Positions 18,337 to 27,240 are shown, counted from the stretch's first letter. The stretch: DNA of 64,000 nucleotides from Deferribacterales bacterium Deferri_01 (GCA_001603805.1 LUZY01000010.1:62001-126000), one strand, 5' to 3'. Notes: a model not told the origin generated them from the letters alone. Translations and numbers: made by a program.

Positions 18337-19779
18337 TTAGGCTGTGATTTCTATAGCAGCGTCCAGCCTTCTCAGCAGCTCATCCACAGGCATCAGTGTT
18401 GCCATCTTATCGATTTCCGGTCCTTTAACAGAACCTGATATTCCCACCCTGATCGCCATGAAGAGCGGTTTGCCCTTTGTGCCTGTTTCCTGCTGAACAG
18501 ATTTGGGTATGCTCTTGTAATCCTCTTCGCTTATATATCCGCTGAAAACGGAGATCTTTTCACGAAATGCCTTAAGTACGGCAGGCGTAGTCTCAAGCTT
18601 AAGATACTCCATGGCCTCTTCATCCGGTGTCTGGTACTGAAAGTAAACCTTCATAACTTCCGGAGCATCACCTAAAAGCTCCATCTTGCTGGCTATGGAG
18701 GCTATCATTTTAACATAGATTTCCCTCTCAAGCCTGTCAGCAGGAAGACCGGCTTCAATGAGGAAAGGCATGCAGAGATCTGCAAGCTCCTCCGGTGTTT
18801 TCATGCGTATGTACTGACCGTTCAACCACTTAAGCTTACCAAAGTCAAAAACTGCTGCGCTTGTGGAAACACGGTCAAGGCTGAATGATTTGATAAGCTC
18901 GTCTTTGGAGAGAATCTCCCTCTCCTTTTCATCAGACCAGCTGAGAAAAGCCAGAAAGTTGAACAGCGCATCGTTCAGGTATCCCTGTGAGCGGAACTGT
19001 TCGATACTTGTATTGCCGTGACGTTTGGAAAGCTTTGATCTGTCCTCACCCAGAATCATGGGGATATGGACAAATTCAGGGCGCTCAAATCCCAGAGCAT
19101 CAAATATCAATGCCTGCTTCGGAGTATTGCTCAGGTGATCGTCACCTCTGATCACCTGACTGATTTTCATCAGGGCATCATCAATCACAACCACATAGTT
19201 GTAAACAGGTACACCATCAGGACGCACAATGATAAAATCACCGAAAACGCCTGTTTCAAAATCTATTTCACCTTTTATCTTATCAGAAACGTGTACAACA
19301 TCTTTCTCAACTTTAAAACGGATTGCATAAGGTGCGCCGGATGCTTCAAGTTCAGCCTTCTGCTCTGCTGAAAGATGTCTGCATTTGCCGCTGTAAACAG
19401 GCTGACGGTTTTCGATACGGGCTTTTTCCCTCTCGGCGTCAAGCTCTTCCTTGCTGCACCAGCATTTATAAGCATGCCCCTTGTCGAGGAGTTCATCTGT
19501 ATATTTCTTATATATATCAAATCTTTCTGACTGCCTATAAGGGCCGTGTTCACCGCCCTTCACAGGACCCTCATCCCAGTCCATAAGAAGCCATTTCATA
19601 TCTTCGTAAATAAGCTCCTCACTAGCAAGGGTGGAGCGGTCAAAATCCGTGTCCTCTATCCTAAGAATGAAAGTGCCCCCTGTGCTGCGTGCATAAAGGT
19701 AATTGAAAAGAGCCGTTCTGGCATTTCCAACGTGAATGTGCCCTGTGGGGCTGGGTGCGAATCTCACTCTAACTGACAT
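18337..19779 (-). CDS. gltX: Glutamyl-tRNA synthetase
   Basis: A class I aminoacyl-tRNA synthetase of 480 residues. The HIGH-type motif is HIHVGN within RFAPSPTGHIHVGNARTA. The KMSKS-type motif is SKLSKRHG near residue 245. The Cys-rich insert around CWCSKEELDAER is the zinc-binding region found in many GluRS proteins. It charges tRNA-Glu, or both tRNA-Glu and tRNA-Gln if the organism uses the transamidation route. I prefer the ATG at 19779 over 19788, because AGGAG lies ten bases before 19779 but only one base before 19788. The gene ends 22 bp before hairpin repeat array 2. Confidence 0.96.
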   Translation of the reverse strand: MSVRVRFAPSPTGHIHVGNARTALFNYLYARSTGGTFILRIEDTDFDRSTLASEELIYEDMKWLLMDWDEGPVKGGEHGPYRQSERFDIYKKYTDELLDKGHAYKCWCSKEELDAEREKARIENRQPVYSGKCRHLSAEQKAELEASGAPYAIRFKVEKDVVHVSDKIKGEIDFETGVFGDFIIVRPDGVPVYNYVVVIDDALMKISQVIRGDDHLSNTPKQALIFDALGFERPEFVHIPMILGEDRSKLSKRHGNTSIEQFRSQGYLNDALFNFLAFLSWSDEKEREILSKDELIKSFSLDRVSTSAAVFDFGKLKWLNGQYIRMKTPEELADLCMPFLIEAGLPADRLEREIYVKMIASIASKMELLGDAPEVMKVYFQYQTPDEEAMEYLKLETTPAVLKAFREKISVFSGYISEEDYKSIPKSVQQETGTKGKPLFMAIRVGISGSVKGPEIDKMATLMPVDELLRRLDAAIEITA

Positions 19780-19917
19780 ATCTGACATACTCCTACAAAT
19801 TTAAAGCGCCCTTTTTCGGGCAGCGCATAGTTTCTCAAGGTATGTAACTTTATCGCTTTTGTAAAATTGATCAAGTAAAATCCGGCAGAAGAACAATAAT
19901 TCATTATCCAAGCCGCC

Positions 19918-19947
19918 TTGACAGTGTTATTTACCATCCCTTATAAT
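19918..19947 (+). promoter_or_regulatory. Sigma-70-type promoter of the heme chemoreceptor
   Basis: TTGACA at 19918-19923 and TATAAT at 19942-19947 match consensus perfectly, with an 18-bp spacer. Transcription should start near 19954, about 90 bases before the chemoreceptor ATG. Confidence 0.7.
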
Positions 19948-20043
19948 TTACTGTACCAAGACATTTAATCACCTAATGACTATTATCTATTTCCGGTCTT
20001 TTTTTCATCTGATAACACCCAAATATCTCTGAAGGAGTTATAC

Positions 20044-21765
20044 ATGAAATTAAGTACTAAAATGGCGATATTCATTAACCTTTTTCTTGTGGTAAGCTTC
20101 AGCATTGTGTTTATCATCAATGCTAAACATGCTCAAAGACTTGCATTTGAAGCTGAAATAGACAAAGCAAGAAAAGTAATTACTATGGCTGAAGGTGTCA
20201 GAGAGTACGCCAGTTCTCTCTTTGAAAACGAAACCTACGATCTCAAAACACTTAAAAATGATGTGCATAGGTTCATAGAAGTGGTACCAGTAGTCACAGC
20301 AATGAGAGTTGCCGAGTCCAAAGCACAACTCACCGGCATGAGCTTTAAAGTTCCTAAAATATCTCCGCGCAATCCGAAGAACAAACCTGACGAAATCGAC
20401 CTTTCGTCACTGAAAATCTTAGAAAGCTTAGATTCAGGTAAAGGAGAAACGCCCGAACACATAGTCTACGATTACGGTTTAGGGGTGATACGTTATTATA
20501 AGGCGGTACGGCTTACAAAAGAGTGTGAACTCTGCCACGGCGATCCTGCCATGTCCCGCGAACTATGGAACAACGATCAGGGACTAGACCCGACAGGGAT
20601 TAAAATGGAAAACTGGAGGGCGGGTCAAATACACGGAGCATTTGAATTTATGATACCGATTGACCCTATCAATGCAGCTGTCCGCAAAAACCTTATGTCC
20701 GATATAACAGCCCTTCTAGTTATTCTGATAATACTTGCCGTATCTGCACTTTATGTCAGTAATAAGCTCATATTCAGCAAACTCGCAGTTGTAGGAACAA
20801 GATTGGGCAATATCGCATCAGGCAACGGAGACCTCACAAAACAGATGGAGTATAGCAAAAAAGATGAGATAGGCGAAATAGCCACCAATTTCAATAACTT
20901 TCTTAATTATATAAAATCAATCGTAACTGATGTGCAGGAGCAGGCAGAGTATATGACAGGTTCAAGCAGCATGTTGAACGAAAATGTTGAAAAAATAACC
21001 CTCGGTGTTTGTGTACAAAAGGAAGATACAGCAAACCTTAACAGCGCAGTGGATGAAATCGAGGCGAGTATTGTAAATATTGCCGCCAACTCAAGACAGA
21101 CACTTCTCAAAGCTGAACAAACAAGCAGCACCGCCAATAAAGGCGATAAGGCTGTGACGGATATGATTGCGAAGATGTATGAACTCACCGAATCCATTAA
21201 CGAATCATCACGAATGGTTGAGGAGCTGAAAGGTTCTACAGACAAAATCGGCGACATAATAGAGGTGATAAACGATATAGCAGACCAGACAAACCTGCTT
21301 GCCCTCAACGCATCTATAGAAGCAGCCAGAGCAGGTGAACACGGGCGTGGGTTTGCTGTGGTTGCCGATGAGGTCAGAAAACTGGCGGAACGCACACAAA
21401 ACGCCACCAAGGAAATTTCGTCAATGATTATTGCGCTCCAGCATGAATCACAGAATGCGGCATCAAACATACTCAGCTCCGTGGGTAAAGTTGAACAAGG
21501 CAGCAAAGTTGCATCAATAGCAGGAGAAGCACTGAAAGAGATTATTAAAGATTCAGGCGAGTCCCGTGAAATGGTTAATGAAATCCAGTCCTCAGTGTCT
21601 GAGCAGGAGAATTCCATAAGTGTTGTTTCCGAAAATGCCTCCAAGATTAATCATGTTGCTGATGAAACATTTGAAATATTGCAGGAAATAGGGGACGCCG
21701 CTAATACGCTGAACCAGAGAGCGCTGGATCTCGCATCCAAGGTTCAGTCATTTAAAACAAAATAA
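20044..21765 (+). CDS. Methyl-accepting chemotaxis protein with periplasmic heme-binding sensor domain
   Basis: This 573-residue receptor has a first membrane helix at about residues 7-27. The periplasmic domain (DUF3365/Tll0287-like) carries CELCHGDP at residues 161-165, a c-type heme attachment motif, near [12 protein letters not shown] second membrane helix follows at about residues 220-241. A HAMP linker and a signalling domain with an intact tip ([39 protein letters not shown]) come next. Heme-containing receptors of this type are known in Geobacter and relatives as redox or gas sensors. It probably drives aerotaxis or energy taxis towards electron acceptors. It is monocistronic with a consensus promoter. 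Confidence 0.92.
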   Translation: MKLSTKMAIFINLFLVVSFSIVFIINAKHAQRLAFEAEIDKARKVITMAEGVREYASSLFENETYDLKTLKNDVHRFIEVVPVVTAMRVAESKAQLTGMSFKVPKISPRNPKNKPDEIDLSSLKILESLDSGKGETPEHIVYDYGLGVIRYYKAVRLTKECELCHGDPAMSRELWNNDQGLDPTGIKMENWRAGQIHGAFEFMIPIDPINAAVRKNLMSDITALLVILIILAVSALYVSNKLIFSKLAVVGTRLGNIASGNGDLTKQMEYSKKDEIGEIATNFNNFLNYIKSIVTDVQEQAEYMTGSSSMLNENVEKITLGVCVQKEDTANLNSAVDEIEASIVNIAANSRQTLLKAEQTSSTANKGDKAVTDMIAKMYELTESINESSRMVEELKGSTDKIGDIIEVINDIADQTNLLALNASIEAARAGEHGRGFAVVADEVRKLAERTQNATKEISSMIIALQHESQNAASNILSSVGKVEQGSKVASIAGEALKEIIKDSGESREMVNEIQSSVSEQENSISVVSENASKINHVADETFEILQEIGDAANTLNQRALDLASKVQSFKTK

Positions 21766-21774
21766 TACAATATA

Positions 21775-21807
21775 CCTGCCCTCCGGTTTTGAACACCGGA
21801 GGGCAGG
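21775..21807 (+). terminator. Strong hairpin after the heme chemoreceptor
   Basis: CCTGCCCTCCGG pairs perfectly with CCGGAGGGCAGG over twelve bases, ten bases after the stop codon. There is no T-run, so termination is inferred from position and stem strength. Confidence 0.6.
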
Positions 21808-21814
21808 CTGATTC

Positions 21815-21851
21815 AGCTTACATGTATCTGCCGACTGCAAGTGCCACGGCT
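21815..21851. repeat. 37-bp direct repeat, left copy (copy of the DAHP synthase 3' end)
   Basis: These 37 bases are identical to 22078-22114, which hold the stop codon and last eleven codons of the DAHP synthase gene plus one extra base (AGCTTACATGTATCTGCCGA and onward). The copy lies outside the gene on the far side of hairpin array 3, so the array is bracketed by a direct repeat. Confidence 0.9.
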
Positions 21852-21859
21852 AATCTGTC

Positions 21860-22060
21860 TTTACAATAAAAAATTCTCCTTCCATGGGAATTTTTTATAC
21901 ACGCTCACGCCGTGATAAACACGGCTTCGCTACGCACGGCGTGCCCCCATCTGTCTTTACAATAAAAAATTCTCCCTCCATGGGAATTTTTTATACACGC
22001 TCGCGCCGTGATAAACACGGCTTCGCTACGCACGGCGTGCCCCCATCCATGGGGGCAAAG
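21860..22060 (+). repeat. Modular hairpin repeat array 3 (two core units)
   Basis: Two cores at 21899-21942 and 21995-22038 have the pattern ACACGCTC-CG, hairpin GCCGTG-ATAAA-CACGGC, then TTCGCTACGCACGGCGT. The stem sequence differs from array 2 but the flanking linkers are the same. Each core is preceded by an AAAAATTC/GAATTTTT hairpin whose loop contains CTTCCATG or CTCCATG. The array ends with GCCCCCAT-CC-ATGGGGGC near 22038-22056. The segments CTGTCTTTACAATAAAAAATTC recur in both units, about 96 bp apart. There is no gene in this 315-bp interval. Confidence 0.9.
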
Positions 22061-22077
22061 AAATATCTGCGGTAAAT

Positions 22078-22114
22078 AGCTTACATGTATCTGCCGACTG
22101 CAAGTGCCACGGCT
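22078..22114. repeat. 37-bp direct repeat, right copy (in DAHP synthase 3' end)
   Basis: This is the genuine copy overlapping the stop codon of the DAHP synthase gene, identical to 21815-21851. The 226 bp between the two copies is entirely hairpin array 3. Confidence 0.9.
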
Positions 22115-23097
22115 CTCATTTCACCCATAAGCTGAATGAAGTGTTCGGGGCTGATGGTCTGTGCTGCATCGCTCCATGCTTTATCAGGTTCGGGATGAAC
22201 TTCTATTATCACACCGTCTGCGCCAACAGCTACAGCAGCCTTGGAAAGAGCGGAAACATACTGCCTGTGACCGCCGGAATGGCTGGGATCTATGATTATC
22301 GGAAGATGGGACTTATCCTTAACAACAGGAACACAGCTTATATCAAGTGTATTTCTTGTTGCGGTCTCAAATGTTCTTATACCTCTTTCACAAAGGATAA
22401 CTCTCTGGTTTCCTTCACTTAATATATATTCTGCCGCCATAAGGAATTCTTCTATTGTTGTGGACATTCCTCTTTTCAGCAGGACAGGTTTATCCGTTTG
22501 CCCCAGCATGGTGAGGAGAGCGAAGTTCTGTATGTTGCGTGCGCCTACCTGAAACATATCTGTGTATTTGTACACAAGTTCAACATTTCTCGGATTTACA
22601 ACCTCCGTACAAATAGGAAGTCCTGTTTCCTGCCTTGCCGCTGCAAGGTATTTCAGCCCCTCTTCGCCATGTCCCTGGAAGGCATATGGGCTTGTTCTGG
22701 GCTTGAAAGCACCGCCACGGAGTATTTTTGCACCTGCCGCTTTGACCATCTGTGCGGAACGGACTATCTGCTCTTCTGATTCCACAGAGCATGGACCTGC
22801 GATTATGGGAATTTCTCCGCCGCCGAATTTTACTCCGCATACGTCAACTATTGATGTTTCAGGTTTAACTTCTTTACTGGCGAGCTTGTAAGGTTTGCTG
22901 ATAGGAACTATGTTATCGACACCGGGCATTTCAGAAATAACGCATACACTGTCCTTTTTGACATTAGCGCCCACAAGTCCGATAACGTTTCTTTCCTTTC
23001 CGAAGATGACGTGAGGACTGAAACCAAGCTGTTCCGCTCTTGCCACCACGTCATTAAGATGTTGTTCTTCTGCGTCCATCCTCATTACTACTATCAT
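22081..23097 (-). CDS. aroF: 3-deoxy-7-phosphoheptulonate (DAHP) synthase
   Basis: A 338-residue type I-beta DAHP synthase. It condenses phosphoenolpyruvate and erythrose-4-phosphate, the first step of the shikimate pathway. Residues 1-70 form the ferredoxin-like regulatory domain seen in the Thermotoga enzyme, which confers feedback inhibition by Tyr/Phe. The catalytic barrel follows: PIIAGPCSVES, GGAFKPRTSPYAFQG, GARNIQNF, LLKRGM and IIDPSHSGGHR, including the metal-binding Cys and His. Upstream lie a Phe/Tyr-rich leader peptide and an intrinsic terminator, so expression should respond to aminoacyl-tRNA-Phe/Tyr supply. The ribosome site CGGAGG lies just before the ATG. Its 3' end is duplicated beyond the hairpin array. 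Confidence 0.95.
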   Translation of the reverse strand: MIVVMRMDAEEQHLNDVVARAEQLGFSPHVIFGKERNVIGLVGANVKKDSVCVISEMPGVDNIVPISKPYKLASKEVKPETSIVDVCGVKFGGGEIPIIAGPCSVESEEQIVRSAQMVKAAGAKILRGGAFKPRTSPYAFQGHGEEGLKYLAAARQETGLPICTEVVNPRNVELVYKYTDMFQVGARNIQNFALLTMLGQTDKPVLLKRGMSTTIEEFLMAAEYILSEGNQRVILCERGIRTFETATRNTLDISCVPVVKDKSHLPIIIDPSHSGGHRQYVSALSKAAVAVGADGVIIEVHPEPDKAWSDAAQTISPEHFIQLMGEMRAVALAVGRYM

Positions 23098-23155
23098 AAT
23101 TTTCCTCCGAAAATTTTCGGCGGCAGGAGAGAGAAAAGACCCCTTATGCGGACAG

Positions 23156-23193
23156 AAAAAAAAAGGCCGCGGGGCTTTCTGCTGCCCGCGGCC
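23156..23193 (-). terminator. Attenuator terminator in the DAHP synthase leader
   Basis: On the minus strand GGCCGCGGG pairs with CCCGCGGCC across a loop with GCAGCAGAAAG, followed by nine T residues. It lies between the Phe/Tyr leader peptide and the DAHP synthase start, so it would end transcription before the gene unless an alternative fold forms. The loop's GCAGCAG can pair with CTGCT at the end of the leader peptide, a possible antiterminator. Confidence 0.85.
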
Positions 23194-23230
23194 GTGTTAT
23201 TTTATACAAGTCCTGTATTTTAACTACACC

Positions 23231-23308
23231 TTAAGCAGCTTCTCCAAAGAAGAAGTAAAAATAATAGCTGCTAAAAAAGAAGTTAAAATAAGCCTTTACA
23301 TTTTTCAT
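23231..23308 (-). CDS. Phe/Tyr-rich leader peptide of DAHP synthase
   Basis: This 25-codon open frame starts MKNVKAYFNFFF and continues with two Ser, then YYFYFFF and GEAA. Eight of 25 codons are Phe and four are Tyr, closely packed and just upstream of an intrinsic terminator. This is the layout of ribosome-mediated attenuation, as in the E. coli pheA leader. AGCAGCT within the Ser/Tyr codons and AGCTGCT at the end are complementary, giving a 1:2 hairpin that a ribosome stalled on Phe/Tyr codons would block. Start context: GAGGAG lies 13 bases upstream. A TTGACA/CATTAT pair (17 bp) overlaps this start, so the promoter could also lie further upstream. Confidence 0.85.
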   Translation of the reverse strand: MKNVKAYFNFFFSSYYFYFFFGEAA

Positions 23309-23376
23309 GGAGACTATAATGCTCCTCGGTTTGGAGTATGTCAATATATTATTTTGAACGTGACGTAAATTAATTG

Positions 23377-24093
23377 TCAAATCCAAACCTTTTCCACTGC
23401 ACCCTTAACTTTTCTTGTACCTATGCCGTGGGCTATGCAGTCCGCCGCTGCCCTAAAATCAAGTATTTTAGACCCTGCCAGATGCCATCCGCCGTCTATA
23501 AGATGCTGAGACATAGGCGTTGTGGGACCAAGTATAATCTTAAGGGCATTCTTTCCTATATGCGGTGTGTATGTATGGAATGTCTTGTTGATGAATGTTA
23601 CCCCTGTTATCAAGACCACATCGCAATGAGGCATGATCTCCGGTGCGGCTTCAGGTTTGTAAGTGCCTTCAATATCCTTAAGCTCGAAAATCTTCAGATC
23701 TGCCTCTGCTTCCTTCATCATGTCAAGCATGGGACGGAACCAGCCGACCATACCAACCTTCTTCCCCCTGAATGTATCTGGGTGCAGGAAGTCTTTGCAG
23801 GCAGAAGCTCTGTTATTCAGGGCGGAGTTTATCACCGCAAGCCCTATCCCTGCTTCAAAGCTGTTGCTGGAGAAGTAATATTTTTCCGCAATCTTCAGAG
23901 CGTTTTCACCCCGCAGATCACTCCCCATTATATTCGCCAGACCGCCCGCAGAGACTTCATTGCGAAAAGTATACGCCATTCCGCTGCCTGCGTCCGTCTG
24001 TACTGCTATATAATCGAGACCTAAGATATAATCCTGAATCTTTGCGTTTTTGAGACGAGCGGCTGCCTCTTCAAATATATGAGTGTAAATCAT
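23377..24093 (-). CDS. DUF364/DUF4213 protein (putative heavy-metal chelation domain)
   Basis: The 238-residue protein matches the family with an enolase-like N-terminal domain (DUF4213) and a C-terminal DUF364 'putative heavy-metal chelation' domain. Visible landmarks are ILGLDYIAVQT, KVGMVGWFRPML, VLITGVTFINKTF and ILGPTTPMSQHLI. Structural work on a Desulfitobacterium member suggested a pterin-deaminase-like fold and metal binding; function is unknown. Its ATG overlaps the hisE stop (ATGA), so it is translationally coupled to the histidine genes. No catalytic residues can be assigned. Confidence 0.8.
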   Translation of the reverse strand: MIYTHIFEEAAARLKNAKIQDYILGLDYIAVQTDAGSGMAYTFRNEVSAGGLANIMGSDLRGENALKIAEKYYFSSNSFEAGIGLAVINSALNNRASACKDFLHPDTFRGKKVGMVGWFRPMLDMMKEAEADLKIFELKDIEGTYKPEAAPEIMPHCDVVLITGVTFINKTFHTYTPHIGKNALKIILGPTTPMSQHLIDGGWHLAGSKILDFRAAADCIAHGIGTRKVKGAVEKVWI

Positions 24094-24392
24094 TTTCTTA
24101 TGCCGGATTTGCCGAAACGGTTCTCCAGAACACCAAGCACAGACTCAAACGCCACGCCCCTGTATTCCAGAGCAACTACCATGTGATAAATTATGTCCGC
24201 AGCCTCACCCGCAACAGCATCATCACTCTCTTTCAAAAAAGCCCTGATAAACTCTGCGTTTTCCTCTCCAAGCTTCTTCACAAGCTTGTTTTCTCCCGCT
24301 TCCAGAAGTTTACATGTGTATGAATCGTCCTGCGGGTTGCGTTTTCTTTCTCTGACTGTTTCTACAAGTTTTCCAATTATTTCAGTGTTCAT
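24090..24392 (-). CDS. hisE: Phosphoribosyl-ATP pyrophosphatase
   Basis: The 100-residue protein is a complete HisE of the MazG-like all-alpha NTP pyrophosphatase fold. The metal-binding motif is KKLGEENAEF followed by EAADIIYHMVVAL. It hydrolyses phosphoribosyl-ATP to phosphoribosyl-AMP in histidine biosynthesis, the second step. It starts directly after the hisF stop and overlaps the following DUF364 gene by four bases, so it belongs to a hisF-hisE-DUF364 unit. HisI (the cyclohydrolase partner) is not fused to it and is not in the window. Confidence 0.94.
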   Translation of the reverse strand: MNTEIIGKLVETVRERKRNPQDDSYTCKLLEAGENKLVKKLGEENAEFIRAFLKESDDAVAGEAADIIYHMVVALEYRGVAFESVLGVLENRFGKSGIRK

Positions 24393-25157
24393 TTATACCA
24401 TCCTTACCGGAACATTCCTGTCTGCGAGGTACTGCTTTACCTCTGCTATGGAATATTCCTTATAGTGAAATATACTCGCCGCAAGCACGGCATCTGCGCC
24501 GCCTTCCGTAACTCCTTCATACATATGCTGAGGGTTGCCCGCTCCGCCGGAAGCGATCACGGGAATGCTCACCGCATCCGCAACGGCACGGGTCAGCTTA
24601 AGGTCAAAACCGTCCTTAACACCGTCTTTATCCATACTGGTCAGCAGAATCTCCCCGCTGCCGTATTTTTCCATAAGCACAGCCCACTCAACAACATCAA
24701 TTCCAGTTGCCTTGCGCCCGCCGTGGGTGTAAACCTCCCATCCGCTGCCGTCCGCCTTCATCTTGGCATCAATGGCAACAACAGTGCATTGAGAACCGAA
24801 CCTGAGCGCTGCCTCGCTTACAAATTCCGGTCTTGCCACTACGGCAGAGTTTATGGAGACCTTGTCAGCACCGGAATTAAGCAGGTTGCGAATATCTTCC
24901 AGAGTACGGACTCCGCCGCCCACCGTCACAGGCATAAAAACGCATTCCGCTGTTTTTGCCACGACATCAAGAATTATACTCCTGTTGTCAGAACTGGCTG
25001 TTATATCAAGGAAAGTGAGTTCATCTGCACCTTGCTCATCATAAACCTTTGCCACTTCCACCGGGTCACCCGCATCACGCAGATTAACAAAGTTTGTACC
25101 CTTTACTACTCTTCCGTCTTTAACATCCAGACAGGGAATAATTCTTTTCGCCAGCAT
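24393..25157 (-). CDS. hisF: Imidazole glycerol phosphate synthase subunit HisF
   Basis: A (beta/alpha)8 cyclase subunit of 254 residues. It starts with [19 protein letters not shown], with the catalytic Asp at residue 11. Other conserved segments are [37 protein letters not shown] with the second catalytic Asp, and VIASGGAG. With HisH it makes imidazole glycerol phosphate and AICAR, joining histidine and purine synthesis. It is followed with no gap by hisE. HisH is not adjacent, so the his genes are split in this genome. Confidence 0.96.
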   Translation of the reverse strand: MLAKRIIPCLDVKDGRVVKGTNFVNLRDAGDPVEVAKVYDEQGADELTFLDITASSDNRSIILDVVAKTAECVFMPVTVGGGVRTLEDIRNLLNSGADKVSINSAVVARPEFVSEAALRFGSQCTVVAIDAKMKADGSGWEVYTHGGRKATGIDVVEWAVLMEKYGSGEILLTSMDKDGVKDGFDLKLTRAVADAVSIPVIASGGAGNPQHMYEGVTEGGADAVLAASIFHYKEYSIAEVKQYLADRNVPVRMV

Positions 25158-25166
25158 ATCAGTTCC

Positions 25167-26984
25167 TTAAAATATTATTCTTTCTATCCCGACATCTTTA
25201 AGAAAAGACTTAACTTCGGGATCATCCATATCAACCTTATCAGGCTCCGGCAGTTTATAGCTTGCTTCTTTTACAAAAAAGTCATTCTCCACCAGATCCA
25301 TGGGCTCATCATCGCCATATTCAGTCTTGAAATGATTATGCAGAGCAAGCAGAAAACAGAGTGCCTTATTCCGCAGATCCTCCGTCACACCTTCCGCCAT
25401 GAAGGTAAGCTTCGGAGAGGTATTGGACATACCGTACATTATGAATCCGTCCGCCCAGTCAGCACGTATCTGTCCTTCAAACTCTACAGTTTCAAAGCCG
25501 CTGCGTCCGCCGAAAGTATTACGTATCACTTTCACTATTTCGTTTGTTATCTGTTCTTTCGCCTCGTTACTTACAGAGGTTGTCCTTATCTCTTTCGTGA
25601 TAAAGCGTGAGGGCACAGAGGCAAAATATTCGTTCAGGCTTTTTATCCCTGATTCTGCAAATATCTGTTCCAGAACAAATATATTTTCCACAGCATCATC
25701 ACGGGGCATTCCGTCCTCGACATCTGTTGTGAAAAAATGCAGAGATGCCTCTATCTGATAATCCCGGTAGCCTGTAGATTTCACAAAGCTTGTTATGCTG
25801 TCATACCCGGCAAGCTCTGCCATCCTGCCCATATTTGCAGTGATGGTTTCCTTCCAGAGGGAGTGACCCTTCGTATGAAAAACTGTTTTCCCGCCAAGGG
25901 CTTCCACATAGCTTTTTACGCCGCTGGTGTAGCGGGCGTCTATATAAACTGTTTCCGCAATATCCTTAATTTCAGCGCTGTTCTCCACGGAAACGCCCTT
26001 CAGTGAAAGCTTCTCCAATAACGCCGGTACACATTTTTTTAGTTTGTAGTCGGCGAGTATATACGCCAGAGCATCACCGAGATAATGCCCTTCTGCCCCT
26101 GTTTTCAGAGCATCAGCACCGGATGTGACCGAGCCTCTGTCCGCATCCAGATCAAACGAATGTATACGGTATCCTTTTTTCAAAGCTTCTGTAAAGCCGT
26201 CCACCCGCTCAATCATCTCTTTTCGGGTTGGGTCAGCCAGAGCAGCACCGGAATTCACATCCAGATCCTCGCCGAGAATAAGGGTATCTCCCCCAAGTAT
26301 CTCACGGAAAAGGCCGGCATATTTGCATCCTGTGCCGCCGAAAAGATTCACGGCAATTTTAGATGTGTCCTTACCTGCAAAATATGCCTTATATATTTTC
26401 ACCATTTTATTGAAATAAACGGTGTATGCTTCGTCTGTTTTGTCGATGATGTTCCCTTTCTTATCACCGAAGCGCACTTCTGAGTTATTTTTCAACGCCT
26501 CGTTCATCTGCTTCAGCAAATAAGTATGTATCCCCTGCATGCCTATGCCGAATTTGGCACCGTTTGTAGTCACCTCAACATGGGAGCGGGTTATCTGTAC
26601 ATGTGCCTGTGCGCCGAGCTGGCTTTGGTTCTGATAAACCTGACCGGAACCTGAAATACCTGTCAGATAGACATTTACTCCTGTTTCAGATAATCCGGCA
26701 GCAAAAGATTCCGCCAATTTTTTTGATGTCGGTCCGTTGTCATACCCTATAACACAGGCTTCACCTTCTTTCAGAGCAACACTGCCACCGCTTCGGAGCT
26801 GAAAAGTCAGACCGCCCATGAGGACACCTGCGGTGTATGCCGCATCAGGAGTAAAAACGGCTTTCGCACCAAAAAAATCACCCGCTTCGCCTACGTAGGC
26901 TCTTATATCATATGAGGCAGGCTTAAATAACTTATCCGCATTCTTAACTACGCTTTCAGGCGCATTCACAGGCTTAAACGGCAT
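25167..26984 (-). CDS. Divergent phosphohexomutase (PMM/PGM superfamily)
   Basis: A 605-residue protein of the alpha-D-phosphohexomutase superfamily. The catalytic-serine loop reads QITRSHVEVTTNGAKFGIG, keeping Ser-His and Asn-Gly but lacking the usual NP. The metal loop is FDLDADRGSV. The sugar-binding loop region is YQIEASLHFFTTD, and the phosphate-binding loop is GMSNTSPKLTFMAEG. These are recognisable but unusual versions of each family motif. I take the ATG at 26984 (MPFKPVNAP), preceded by GGGGGT, rather than the upstream 27032 start. It lies 9 bp before hisF and is probably cotranscribed. Substrate (mannose-, glucose- or glucosamine-phosphate) is unknown. Confidence 0.82.
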   Translation of the reverse strand: MPFKPVNAPESVVKNADKLFKPASYDIRAYVGEAGDFFGAKAVFTPDAAYTAGVLMGGLTFQLRSGGSVALKEGEACVIGYDNGPTSKKLAESFAAGLSETGVNVYLTGISGSGQVYQNQSQLGAQAHVQITRSHVEVTTNGAKFGIGMQGIHTYLLKQMNEALKNNSEVRFGDKKGNIIDKTDEAYTVYFNKMVKIYKAYFAGKDTSKIAVNLFGGTGCKYAGLFREILGGDTLILGEDLDVNSGAALADPTRKEMIERVDGFTEALKKGYRIHSFDLDADRGSVTSGADALKTGAEGHYLGDALAYILADYKLKKCVPALLEKLSLKGVSVENSAEIKDIAETVYIDARYTSGVKSYVEALGGKTVFHTKGHSLWKETITANMGRMAELAGYDSITSFVKSTGYRDYQIEASLHFFTTDVEDGMPRDDAVENIFVLEQIFAESGIKSLNEYFASVPSRFITKEIRTTSVSNEAKEQITNEIVKVIRNTFGGRSGFETVEFEGQIRADWADGFIMYGMSNTSPKLTFMAEGVTEDLRNKALCFLLALHNHFKTEYGDDEPMDLVENDFFVKEASYKLPEPDKVDMDDPEVKSFLKDVGIERIIF

Positions 26985-27122
26985 ACAAAACCCCCGTGGA
27001 ATCTGATAAGACTTTATAGCCCAAAACACCAAGCCAGATCAAATATATATTGCCGCTGGCGGGTTATTTGGCAGGTGTCGGAAAGTTATTTCAGAATAAA
27101 TATTTTTTTCGTTATTTTTTTG

Positions 27123-27151
27123 TTGACAAAGGGCACCTGCTTTAGTAATTT
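27123..27151 (+). promoter_or_regulatory. Promoter of tRNA-Phe
   Basis: TTGACA at 27123-27128 and TAATTT at 27146-27151 with a 17-bp spacer, 13 bases upstream of the tRNA. Confidence 0.7.
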
Positions 27152-27164
27152 AGCGTTCCACGTT

Positions 27165-27240
27165 GCCCAGGTAGCTCAGTCGGTAGAGCAGTGGACTGAA
27201 AATCCACGTGTCGATGGTTCGATTCCGTCCCTGGGCACCA
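27165..27240 (+). tRNA. tRNA-Phe (GAA)
   Basis: The 76 bases form a standard cloverleaf. Acceptor stem GCCCAGG pairs with CCTGGGC, the D-arm is AGCTCAGTCGGTAGAGC, and the anticodon stem GTGGA/TCCAC encloses CTGAAAA with anticodon GAA. The T-arm has GGTTCGATTCC, and CCA is encoded. The 3' end is the integration site of the downstream mobile element; the element restores the complete tRNA end. Confidence 0.97.
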
